Notes under the pieces: generated by a model | What the model saw: only the letters and a program-made list of their open reading frames with translations | What the model was told of the DNA's origin: nothing | Database searches by the model: none | Made by a program: the position numbers and the translations under genes | Shown here: in pieces, positions 55,011 through 64,000 of the stretch | Layout: every line of letters begins with the position of its first letter | Position numbering within the stretch: the first letter of the stretch is position 1 | From: Meghimatium bilineatum | Taxonomy: Eukaryota; Mollusca; Gastropoda; Stylommatophora; Philomycidae | Direction of reading: 5' to 3' | Assembly (NCBI GenBank): GCA_034231615.1 | Contig: CM067317.1 | Location: 19,861,379-19,925,378 of the forward strand | DNA: 64,000 bases

Positions 55011-55867
55011 TCATAACCAATGAGCAAACATGTTCCAACTGATAAGCGTCTCAGCTCACTAATGTATGTACTAATAGTAAATGATTTCAATAGATCAAAC
55101 AGTCAATCCATACCATCATACAGTTCACATATCCTGGGATTCTAATAAAATAAATCAAATATTCTATTTGTACATTACAGTTAGTCACACATACTAGCTA
55201 TCCATCATAACAATTTCAAAATTCTAAGTGTACATTATAATTGGTCAATTTAAAACAATACAAACACTCACATTGTACATTTAATTGGTCGACAATTTTA
55301 GCCAAACAATTAAAAAAACTTCAAGTTTACACATTCTCCCAATGACTTTAAAAAAATAGATCAAACACTTCAAATATTTGTTTTCTATAGCTATCAGGAT
55401 ATAACAAAATATATACATTGGTACCATTAAAAATACTAATCGCTGAGTATTCAAGGAACATTTAATTAAGTTCTCAATTGAAAAGTTGTATATTTATTTG
55501 TAAAACTTTATCCTGTGATTCTAGTAGTTGTGCTCACAGTTTATTAGAATATACATAATATTTGTGGCATGGAGCTTGTTCATTAGTTGTTACCGTGGAG
55601 TAAACTAAACAAATACAGAATAGTTTTTTTTTCAAATGCAGCAAAAGTTCACATAGCTTCAGCTGAGACAAGTGTCACCAACTGGGCACTTTACCCTATG
55701 AGAACACAAAATAATTGAAACATTGTATTGGTGGATTCACATTTCAAATCCTATTATAACATGAGAATGTGGTCTATTGAAGAACAAAATAATAGATAAT
55801 CCATTTAAGAGATAACTGATATATCTGACTAATTTCTGAAAGTCTATAACAAGCTTGATTTAAGTTA
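55011..55867 (-). other. AT-rich DNA, likely including the 3' UTR of the minus-strand gene
   Basis: No coding signal. Minus-strand AATAAA is present (as TTTATT near 55494), within reach of the stop codon at 55868, but AT-rich context makes it uncertain which signal is used. Confidence 0.35.
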
Positions 55868-57767
55868 TCACCTTCTTTGGTTATCATGTTGATTGGTGGA
55901 AGGAGCATTTGTGACTGGTTTGCAGGTCATAGGTTGAGGTGGCTGATACATTGAGTGTTTTGTGGATGAGTGAACCTGCTGGATTTTGTAAGTGGAAGAC
56001 TGCATGGCAAACTGCATATTTGGACCATGGGTTTTTACCGTGTAAGTTGAGGATGATGAGCTGACTTGTCCCTCGGGAAATGGCGGTGTAGGACCATAAA
56101 GGGATGATGATGATGGGAGAGGTTGGTTGTGGTGAGATGATATCTGCTGCGGATAATATGAAGATGATAATGTGCTCACTGGGGCTGAGGCAGAGCGGTT
56201 GTAAGGTTGAGGTGGTCCACGGGTTGACTGTTTGAGGGTGCTAGAAGTATTTGAATATGAAACAGGTTGATGGGTTGGAGACTGACCAGCATGGCTGGAA
56301 GAAGCTGAATGTTGAGAGACTGAACCAGAATGTGAGGAATGTCCGTCACTCTCAAAAGACAGAGGAGATGATGACCGTGACATCCAGTCATCACCTATTA
56401 GTTGACGCTGGTATTGGTCGATAATACGCTGACGTCGCAGTTTCTCACTGTAACGGTAGAAGTCAGATATTTCATATGGCTTCGAGACCTCAGTGTGAGG
56501 CTGAAGACGGGATACAGTTATCAGAGTGCTAGTGGCATGACTTGTAGGACCCCGAGGAGAAGATGGACCCGATGATGCTGGAGATCCACCATGATATGCA
56601 CCTTGATGGTGATACTGCGGAGCAGGAGATGACGATGGAGGTGTCTCAATTCGCTGTATTGGGATAGTTCGCGAAGAGCTGGAATAATAACTTGTTGGAG
56701 ATTGCTGAGAGTGGGTAGGTGATGTGACTGACTGTTGGTAATGGTATGAATGCTGCTGCTGTTGTGGAATTACTTGAGGTCTTTCAAATCCAGAAGGTGG
56801 AAGTGGTCTTTGGTGCAGCTGTTGGTAATGTGGAGGGAGGTTGTGTTGGGAGCGAAGAGGAGATATACTCCTTTCTGTTCTGTGAAAAACTGGTTGTGAA
56901 GTTGTGTGGTGGCCAATAACATGTGAATGTTCTTGGTGCCCTTTTGGGTGAATATGTGATACATCTACATCCTGATATGCTCGATGTGTAGAGCCCTCAT
57001 ACATACGAGGACTGTAGCAGTGTTCAGTACTGAATGATGATCCGCTAGAACCAACGTTTCCTTGTTTAAGTCGATCATCAGTGCCTTGAAGCAGTAAAGA
57101 AGTACCAACCGGATACCCCCAAATCTGTTTCGTAGATGATGGTGGTGGCATAGACTGCCCTCTTTCATGGTGAACTGGGACTTCAACTATAACCCCTACT
57201 GGATTTCCCATATCTCCATACCTACTTCCACATACTACATCACTATTACCTAATTCGGAATCACCATCTTGGCTTGGTCTCTGCTTGTATCTCACTGGTG
57301 AGACATCTCTATATATCTCTTGCCTATAATCTCTACGTTTTCTATCCAAACTTCCATAGTGTAAGTTAGACGTGCCTTGACCTGGAGTTTTACGCTGAAA
57401 AGGTTCATCGCCAGTTCCACGTTTGAAAGGTCCAAAATGTGGTCCACTCTCATATGCTCCCTGAGAGAGTAAAGGAGAAATAACACCCGGTTCAGATGTC
57501 GCCGGTGACCGAAGTTGATCAGTGCTTTCATAATGTGATGTACGTTGTGAATTAACATTATACATATTATTGGCAGAGCTAAATCCACTGTCATGACTTC
57601 CGTCCAGTCGCAAATTTGCTGACAGTTGTAGTGTGCCTGTGTGATCTGTACTTGTGTCCAGCTCAACATTATTACGGCTACTGATGACTGATGGGTGAAC
57701 AGTTGGTCTGTGGTATCCACGTCCTGCAACACCTCCATTCGGAGCATAGCCAGCAGAAAGCTGTGGA
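55868..57767 (-). CDS. Terminal coding exon of a minus-strand gene; long disordered Ser/Gln/His/Pro-rich tail
   Basis: A 1900-nt exon encoding 632 residues then TGA. The reading frame extends upstream to 57832 but the acceptor TTATTTGTCAG places the true exon edge at 57767; its first base completes a serine codon begun in the exon at 60827-60903. The sequence is low in hydrophobic residues, with Gln/His tracts, poly-Ser, PPSSSPAP-type and SPxx motifs. One ordered-looking segment stands out: SKPYEISDFYRYSEKLRRQR, about two-thirds along. The general form, a conserved short block in a long disordered tail, fits a cytoskeletal or junction scaffold; an FRMD4A/B-like protein is possible, but no FERM domain is in the window and this is a weak guess. 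Confidence 0.75.
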
Positions 57768-57849
57768 CTGACAAATAAGAACACATTTATAAACATTTGC
57801 TCATGAGGCTGGAAGTGTCTAGCAAGTGTCAAAACAGGACAATAACAAT

Positions 57850-59085
57850 CACTTCTTTTTCTGTGTTCATTCTCAAACTCCTAAAGATCTGTGTGTGGTG
57901 AATAATACAGATTATATTGTGTCATGGATTGTCTGTGATAGTTATACCTTTCAGCATGACACATTCAACTTCAGCATGACACATTCACCTTCAGCATGAC
58001 ACATTCAACTTCAGCATGACACATTCACCTTCAGCATGACACATTCAACTTGAGCATGACACATTCAACTTCAGCACGACACATTCACCTTCAGCATGAC
58101 ACATTCACCTTCAGCATGACACATTCAACTTGAGCATGACACATTCAACTTCAGCACGATGACACATTCAACTTCAGCATGACACATTCACATTCAACTT
58201 CAGCATAACATATGGAACTTCAGCATAACACATTCACCTTCAGCATGACACATTCACATTCAACTTCAGCATAACGAATGCAACTTCAGCATGACACATT
58301 CACCTTCAGCAAGACACATTCACATTCAACTTCAGCATAACACATTCAACTTCAGAATGACACATTAAACATTAGCATGACACATTCAACTTCAGCATGA
58401 CACATTCACATTCAGCATAACACATTCAACTTCAACTTCAGCATGACACATTCAACATCAGCATAACACATTCAACTTCAGCATGACACATTCAACTTCA
58501 GCATGACACATTCAACTTCAGCATGACACATTCAACTTCAGCATGACACATTCAACTTCAGCATGACACATTCAACTTCAGCATGACACATCCAACTTCA
58601 GCATGACACATTCAACTTCAGCATAACACATTCAACTTCAGCATGACACATTCACCTTCAGCATGACATATTCACATTCAACTTCAGCATAACACATGGA
58701 ACTTCAGCATGACACATTCAACTTCAGCATGACACATTCACATTCAACTTCAGCATAACACATTCAACTTCAGCATGACACATTCACATTCAACTTCAGC
58801 ATAACACATTCAACTTCAGCATGACACATTCACATTCAACTTCAGCATGACACATTCACATTCAACTTCAGCATGACACATTCACATTCAACTTCAGCAT
58901 AACACATTCAACATCAGCATGACACATTTAATGTCAGCATGACACATTTAACGTCAGCATGACTGCTGGGTCACTTTGATCCTCCAAAAGTGGGACAGCC
59001 AAAATTTCTTTTTGTCATGCATAGCAGGTCACAGTGTTGCTATTGCCTGCTTCCCTTACTGGCAACGGTGTAAAAATCACTGACT
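57850..59085 (+). repeat. Dispersed repeat R, copy split by a 20-bp minisatellite
   Basis: R sequence at 57858-57950 (GTTCATTCTCAAACTCCTAA, GTGTCATGGATTGTC) stops at the ACATTCAACTTCAGCATGAC box. After the array, R resumes at 58955 (CAGCATGACTGCTGGGTCAC, TTTGATCCTCC, GTGGGACAGCC, CATGCATAGCAGGT). It lies in an intron of the minus-strand gene. Confidence 0.75.
57950..58965. repeat. 20-bp minisatellite with compound variants
   Basis: About 1 kb of units CTTCAGCATGACACATTCAA with many variants (CATAACACATT, ACCTTCAGC, TGAGCATGAC), single-unit edits and inserted CATTCACATTCAAC spacers in the second half. Fixed A/C alternation (AACTT/ACCTT) in the first 200 bp suggests 40-bp dimers. Confidence 0.95.
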
Positions 59086-59659
59086 TTGTCTGCTTTCCTT
59101 ATTGGCAATGGTGTAAAAATGACTGATACGTTATTCAATAACACTTTACAGGGAATTTAAAAACAAAACAAAAACTAAAATATTTGCTTATACAGAAAAT
59201 AACTGTCTGCCTGTTCCTATGAGTAATAACACATCCACTACTGATGTCCTATAGCACGTTATGCCAGCTTTGCCCAACTTAAAAACTATTCCAGCTTTGC
59301 CCAACTTAAAAATCATGTATCTCAGGTAATATATAACACATTTAATTGAAATTTTGTGTGTGAATTTGAAATGATATAGACCCTACGAATTAATTTTTTC
59401 TTTAAATTGCTTTTCATTAGTTTCAATTTTCGCTTATTTGCGATATAGATTAAAAGTCTTCTTGCCATCACACATCTCACATACAAAAATTAGAGTATTT
59501 ACAATTAATTATATGATGTCATTTACACATGATTTGTTATCATACATTTAGCATGATTAAAGCATGAAATTTGTACTCTCGAACACAAGACAGGTGAGGT
59601 TTAAGGCCAGGTGTAATGTCTGAAGCGGTAAAATTTCTTTTCTTGAGACACAATAATTA
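59086..59659. other. AT-rich intron DNA
   Basis: No gene. A phrase near 59210-59250 resembles the 50-bp tandem unit at 60141. A short duplicated CCAGCTTTGCCCAACTTAAA occurs near 59262-59310. Confidence 0.35.
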
Positions 59660-59671
59660 TTATGTCGACAA

Positions 59672-59952
59672 GTATCTCCCAAGCATGTTGGGAGCCGCGT
59701 AGCGCAGTGGTTAGCGCACTGGCTTCGCATATGAGTGGTGCTGGGTTAATTCCCCGGTTGAGGCGGAAATGTTTTTCAGATCGCAACGGCTCCCAGGTCG
59801 ACCCAGCCGTAAATGGATACCGGATTAATCCGAAAGTAAAGACTGCAAGGGAGAGGAGATGGCTACCGACCTCATTTGCAGAGCCTCTGAAATGTGAGAT
59901 CGCTAACTTCTCACACCTCTATGGCATTAATAAATACTATGGGTTACTTTAC
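59672..59952 (+). mobile_element. tRNA-derived SINE with 12-bp TSD
   Basis: The head carries TAGCGCAGTGGTTAGCGC (A box) and CTGGGTTAATTCCCCGG (B-box region, diverged from the canonical GGTTCGANTCC). A conserved body follows (GGTCGACCCAGCCGTAAATG). The element is flanked by an exact 12-bp duplication TTATGTCGACAA at 59660-59671 and 59953-59964. The A/B spacing is that of a tRNA promoter. The embedded frames on both strands are not genes. Confidence 0.88.
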
Positions 59953-60140
59953 TTATGTCGACAAAGATCAAAGGATTTCATTCATGCATAAAAACTGGAC
60001 ATGATGCACAAATATAAAGTATAAATTTGCTGGACCTAACCAAAAATAACATTGTATGTAAAAAAAAATGGCATTAATACATTAGACAGTTACTCAAATA
60101 ATTATATTTGTTTGAGGGTAAAGCTAGTGAAACATGCTAT

Positions 60141-60350
60141 AGATGTGTCACAGTTCCTATGAGTACTAACACATTCACTATTGATTTGTTAGACATGTAA
60201 CAATTTCTGTGAGTACTAACACATCCACTCTTGACTTGTTAGACATGTAACAATTTCTGTGACTACTAACACATCCACTCTTGACTTGTTAGACATGTCA
60301 CAATTTCTATGAGTACTAACACATTTAGTATTGATTTCCTAGATGTGTCA
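60141..60350. repeat. 50-bp tandem repeat, 4 units plus partial
   Basis: Units begin at 60141, 60191, 60241 and 60291 with AGACATGTAACAATTTCTGT then GAGTACTAACACATCCACT. The second and third units are the most alike, the outer ones diverged. Confidence 0.92.
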
Positions 60351-60419
60351 CATGAAACCAGTGTCAACAAGTATCCTACTTATACAGAAACTGTACAAAA
60401 ATATTTCCTGTGTACATTT

Positions 60420-60545
60420 TTCTTCTTCTGCATTCGCTTGTATATAGCAAGCACAAGTTTGCATGTGATTTGAGCTAGAGTTGAATATGTTGTGTTGATA
60501 GTTTACAGTCGAGCTGCAATATTTGCACTTGTTGGTTCATCAGAC
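60420..60545 (+). repeat. Dispersed repeat R, diverged partial copy
   Basis: TTCTTCTTCTGCATTCGCTT, then GTTGATAGTTTACAGTCGAG and TGCAATATTTGCAC match the first half of R at low identity. The second half is missing. Confidence 0.45.
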
Positions 60546-60826
60546 ACATCAAATTTGTGCATGAAAATTATTGACATAAAAAGTGGGCCATTTGTATTTG
60601 CAAGACATGTCATCTTAGTGATAGGATGGATAGTGGCATTGCCCACAAATACAACTCAGCCGAATTAGCTTGTGGCTCAAAAGTCAATCGTCGACATTGT
60701 ACTGGCAATGTTAATGAATAAATATGTGGTGGCTACCAATAATTAAAAATAGCAGTCTTATACAGGATATGCTAGAATTTCTGATGAATAGATTGTAAAA
60801 TGTGTTATAATTTGTCTAGAACTGAC

Positions 60827-60903
60827 CTGCTGTGACTAGGACTGAGAGCAGTTCTGTGATTATGGTCATCATAGGTTGGATCTATCTGCTGACCTGATGG
60901 GAC
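60827..60903 (-). CDS. Internal exon (77 nt) of the minus-strand gene
   Basis: Minus strand: acceptor ACACTTCCAG, then GTCCCATCAGGTC.., encoding VPSGQQIDPTYDDHNHRTAL followed by SPSHS, then donor GTCAGT. The final two bases AG join T of the next exon to make serine. Its open frame and phase agree with both neighbours. Confidence 0.8.
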
Positions 60904-60967
60904 CTGGAAGTGTAACAATTAAATGGGCTGCTATAATAAAGTGAACAACTAAAATATATTTTGAAAG

Positions 60968-61078
60968 AACAAAGTATCAGCTCAACACAGTACCATCTTA
61001 ACACAGTACCATCTCAACAAAGTACCATCTCAACACAGCACCATCTCAACAAAGTATCATCTCAACACAGCATCAGCT
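60968..61078. repeat. 16-bp tandem repeat, about 7 units
   Basis: Units of CAGTACCATCTCAACA with C/A and T/C variants. Two alternate forms (CACAG and CAAAG) tend to alternate. Confidence 0.92.
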
Positions 61079-61374
61079 GATGATTTAATTTAGTCAGACA
61101 TATAATCTAGATCCCACATTTTTTTTGCCCGCCTCTTTTCATTCTACGATTGACTTTTCCTTGTAAAACATTTTTTTAAAGTGAACCTTATCTCGTCATA
61201 TTCAAACCAAACAAGTTTTGGCCATTTCACCACTGTCAAAAGTGGTTCTTGATAACCTGCAAGCTTGTTTATTTACTGTTAAATGAAGACATATGTATTA
61301 TATAGCTTCAAAATGTTCCAAGAATTAGTGGAATATATAGAAATAAGTAACAATATCTACAATATATAGGGTAA
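61079..61374. other. AT-rich intron DNA
   Basis: No gene or recognised repeat seen. Confidence 0.3.
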
Positions 61375-61600
61375 CATTATCTACACTACATTTCCTTCAA
61401 AGTAGTTTTCTTCGGCACCTACGCATTTTTACCAACATGCATACAGCTGCTGGAAACATATGTGGAACCGATTCTTTGACATCTAGCTCAGCTGTCTTGT
61501 CACATTGGTGAGAACGTCATCTGCATCATCGAACCACTGTTCTTTCAGTCTTGATTTAAGTTGAGGGAACAAGAAAAAATTGTGATCCACAAGTAATTTC
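61375..61600 (-). pseudogene. Mariner transposase C-terminal fragment
   Basis: Minus strand: FFLFPQLKSRLKEQWFDDAD then DVLTNVTRQL, and KCVGAEENYFEG at the end. It matches the last part of the mariner catalytic region and C-terminal tail, with a stop within. Different from the copy at 50262-50545. Confidence 0.75.
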
Positions 61601-61753
61601 TTCCAAACATTGTGCCAGATTTTTAATACATGTTCAGTTACAAACTATATGAAATACAAGACATTACACATAAACAAATGTCATATTCATCTGCTAATCT
61701 ACACTAACACAGTTGACCGGATGACACCAAAGTGGAACACTTAAACTACTTAC

Positions 61754-61779
61754 ATGATTATTGGACTTTGTTGTGCGAT
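61754..61779 (-). CDS. 26-nt microexon of the minus-strand gene
   Basis: Between acceptor TTATATTTTTCAG and a perfect consensus donor GTAAGT. With phase continuity to the exon at 60827-60903 it encodes RTTKSNNH after a split codon ending in AT, and needs a phase-1 intron upstream. Its short length makes it the least certain exon; the strong splice signals and fitting phase support it. Confidence 0.6.
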
Positions 61780-62311
61780 CTGAAAAATATAAAATTAAAC
61801 AGATTATGAGTTCTGATATTGATATCATATTTTTTATTTGTTCTTCATTTTATAATGTTTCATTATGTGTGTGCTTGTCTTTTGTATAGAGAACATGAAT
61901 AGATAAATTCTGTATGTGTAATATATACATATATGCATGTCTGAGAGAATATGTGTGTGTTATATATATAAATGAGTATATGTAATATATAAATGTGTGT
62001 TTGTGATATAATTTGTATGTGTATTTGAGACTAGTTGAATAGTGCTGTTGAATGACAGAAACTTGTTTGTATCACTTAGTCTTTACCCGTGAATGGTAAT
62101 GGAAGGTTCAGTATAGGTGATGCTAAGTTAAATAGTAGATAATGTCTGTTCCTATTATTCTCTAAAATCTGTAGGTATAGTGGTCAGTTCCTTTATCTTG
62201 GTGAAGTTGCTGGTTCTCTTTCTATCTAACCTATATGACCTGTAGTGGTCAATGACTGACAATTGACTGGTTGCATCAGAGACAATGAACAAGATCTGCC
62301 ATGATCTTAAT
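61780..62311. other. AT-rich intron or upstream DNA
   Basis: TG/TA-rich runs near 61900-62010. No further exon of the minus-strand gene was confidently recognised here. Confidence 0.3.
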
Positions 62312-62602
62312 TCAACATTCAAGTAGTGATGCTAGATAACAGGTTGTAACAGAAATCTTACTCAACATTCAAGTAATGATGCTAGATAACAGGTTGTAAC
62401 AGAAATCTTACTCAACATTCAAGTAATGATGCTAGATAACAGGTTGTAACAGAAATCTTACTCAACATTCAAGTAATGATGCTAGATAACAGGTTGTAAC
62501 AGAAATCTTACTCAACATTCAAGTAATGATGCTAGATAACAGGTTGTAACAGAAATCTTACTCAACATTCAAGTAATGATGCTAGATAACAGGTTGCAAA
62601 AG
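62312..62602. repeat. 50-bp tandem repeat, 6 nearly identical units
   Basis: Units start at 62312, 62362, 62412, 62462, 62512 and 62562 with TCAACATTCAAGTAATGATG and continue with CTAGATAACAGGTTGTAAC. The first unit has AGTAGTG; the last ends in a diverged AAAAGAATAG. Very low divergence implies recent expansion. Confidence 0.97.
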
Positions 62603-62754
62603 AATAGTTATGATCAAGGAGTATAAATAATAGAGGGACAGGATTATAGAGGGACTCAACTCAATATACGGTGCTCAAATAATGTAAGAGTTCCAAGTAG
62701 CACAATAAAGCTGTATCCATGAATTCATTGCATCCATTCTGCAGGTTACATACT

Positions 62755-62960
62755 GCTAATCTATTAAAGCTGTCTTATTTTGGTCATATAAAGAACATAA
62801 CGGTGTGGAAAGGTTAATAGCTGAAGGCAGAGTTAATGGCAACAGAGGAAGAGGGCGCCCAAGACAATGATGGTGCAGTGATATATCATATTGCTTAAAC
62901 ATGTCTCTAGCTGCAGTAGGTTAATTCACCCAGAATTGCTGAGTGTTCTGAGAATCCATA
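62755..62960 (+). pseudogene. LINE C-terminal fragment (RLSYFGH-type)
   Basis: Reading frame KLSYFGHIKEHNGVERLIAE followed by GRVNGNRGRGRPRQ, a stop, then DISYCLNMSLAAVG. This is the standard FGH and RGRPR block of LINE C-terminal regions. About 200 bp long. Confidence 0.75.
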
Positions 62961-63264
62961 AGGAAGACCACGTTCTGGAAAGAATATGTCATATGACAAA
63001 TTATATGTTCAGCTTTAAGTGAGGAATTTAACAATTCTGGTAGTGTTTTATGACATATCCATCTTTCAAATATTTAGGATGGCCCCCCCATATTTTCCTA
63101 AAATGCTGGTGAAGCAAGTCTGTAGCTGTTTATATGTCTACTTTTAAGGTTTCTGGTTTGGAGCGGAGGATTAGATCATACTGCCTTAGGTTTGTCTAAT
63201 CTTCTTATAGGGAGAGTATGATAGGGTAAGATTATAATGTCTTGGGTTTGTCTAATCTTCTTAT

Positions 63265-63480
63265 AGGGAAAGTATGAACATGAGCAGACTTTTAACTGGA
63301 ACCCACAGGGAAAGAAGAGAGATGAAAAATGGAGGAACACCTGGAGAAGAACAGTAGAGGAAGAAACCAAATCAATGGGGACCTCGAGGACACAGATGAA
63401 GAGAACTGAGCAGCACAGAAATCACTGAAGAGTGACAGTTGCAGCCCCATGTTCCACAGGGAACTGGAAGGAGGTAGATA
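63265..63480 (+). pseudogene. LINE C-terminal fragment (WNPQGK-type)
   Basis: Reading frame FNWNPQGKKRDEKWRNTWRR followed by TVEEETKSM, QMKRTEQHR and VTVAAPCSTGN. It matches the terminal WNPQGKR..R..TWRR..E block of a common animal LINE type. A duplicated (CTTCTTATAGGGA) phrase precedes it near 63200-63270. Confidence 0.75.
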
Positions 63481-64000
63481 GGGTTCAATACAAGGAGACG
63501 TGCCTACATTCCAACTTTTTAATATTATGCAGTTTCATTTAGCTTCCATGAGATCTGAACTCAAATTAAAAAGTTGCTAGGTTTATTTCCGGATGCACCG
63601 GTCTGTGTACTGAGAGCCCCCCCATGGTCATTCAAGAAGGAGGTTCTCTCAGTATGTGGCGCACAGATAAATGCATCAGGCAGCAGTACTAGCTACTGAA
63701 AATGTGTCTGTATTGTTTAAAAAAAATTATATAGTAATTTATTTTGTTAAATAATGTAGGCACTTCTACTTGTATTGTACCATAGATATAGGCAATACAA
63801 CGTCCTCTGACATTACAATGTCATGAAGTACAGACACTTGGAACTTTGTTCATTCTTTGTCATCGAGGATGATCATTTAAATATGGTCAGCAGCATGGAT
63901 CAAGATGATGATGACTACTGTGTGCTACTGAGACACACATGTGACTAGAATTTCCTTCAGTCCTATTACTATCTAGCTATAGGTCTGGTGGTCAACTTAA
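63481..64000. other. Right end of the window, unassigned
   Basis: No gene, exon or known repeat recognised. Confidence 0.3.

Noticed and set aside
57768-57832. Methionine start of the long minus-strand frame at 57832
   Set aside because: A good acceptor at 57768-57769 and phase agreement with the exon at 60827-60903 show this part is intron.

Overview
The window is AT-rich metazoan nuclear DNA. It has spliced genes with GT-AG introns, tRNA-derived SINEs, many decayed LINEs, Tc1/mariner, hAT-like and pogo-like pieces, and many minisatellites. The repeat mix and gene structure suggest an invertebrate, possibly a mollusc, annelid or other lophotrochozoan. That placement is inference; nothing here fixes the species.

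Two host genes are visible. The first is complete on the + strand. Five coding exons between 8904 and 31927 join in frame with canonical splice sites into a 325-residue PI-PLC X-domain protein (PLCXD family). About 22 kb of its 23 kb is intron. Intron 1 holds a truncated antisense LINE. Intron 2 holds a 9-kb array of a 24-bp satellite plus an unclassified repeat. Intron 3 holds a GC-rich retroposon with a perfect 17-bp target-site duplication. Intron 4 holds more LINE, MITE and minisatellite DNA. The second gene is on the - strand at the right. It has a 1.9-kb terminal coding exon (55868-57767), a 77-nt exon and a 26-nt microexon, and its upstream part lies beyond the window. It encodes a long disordered Ser/Gln/His/Pro-rich tail; an FRMD4-type scaffold is possible but unproven.

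Mobile DNA fills the rest. Bases 1-4450 are a decayed LINE with endonuclease, RT and RNase H, broken by a 175-bp hAT-type MITE with an 8-bp TSD. A second LINE family, ending in (GAA)n, has four copies: three 5'-truncated and one (44382-48233) with a single uninterrupted endonuclease-RT-RNase H-zinc knuckle reading frame. That intact copy sits inside a small retroposon fragment, which sits inside a terminal-inverted-repeat element; two of the insertions keep their own 13-bp TSD. At least seven other LINE fragments, three Tc1/mariner fragments, three tRNA-SINEs, a dispersed repeat here called R (about ten copies), and minisatellites of 16, 18, 20, 35, 41, 50, 50 and 54 bp make up most of the remainder.

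Most long reading frames here are transposon remains or satellite artefacts; the 827-codon frame at 14569-17052 is satellite. The observations most worth following are the intronic satellite with nested higher-order repeats (120, 384, 768 and about 1751 bp), the three-layer nest around the intact LINE whose first ATG lies in its target-site duplication, and a 20-bp minisatellite that seems to have grown from inside a copy of repeat R.
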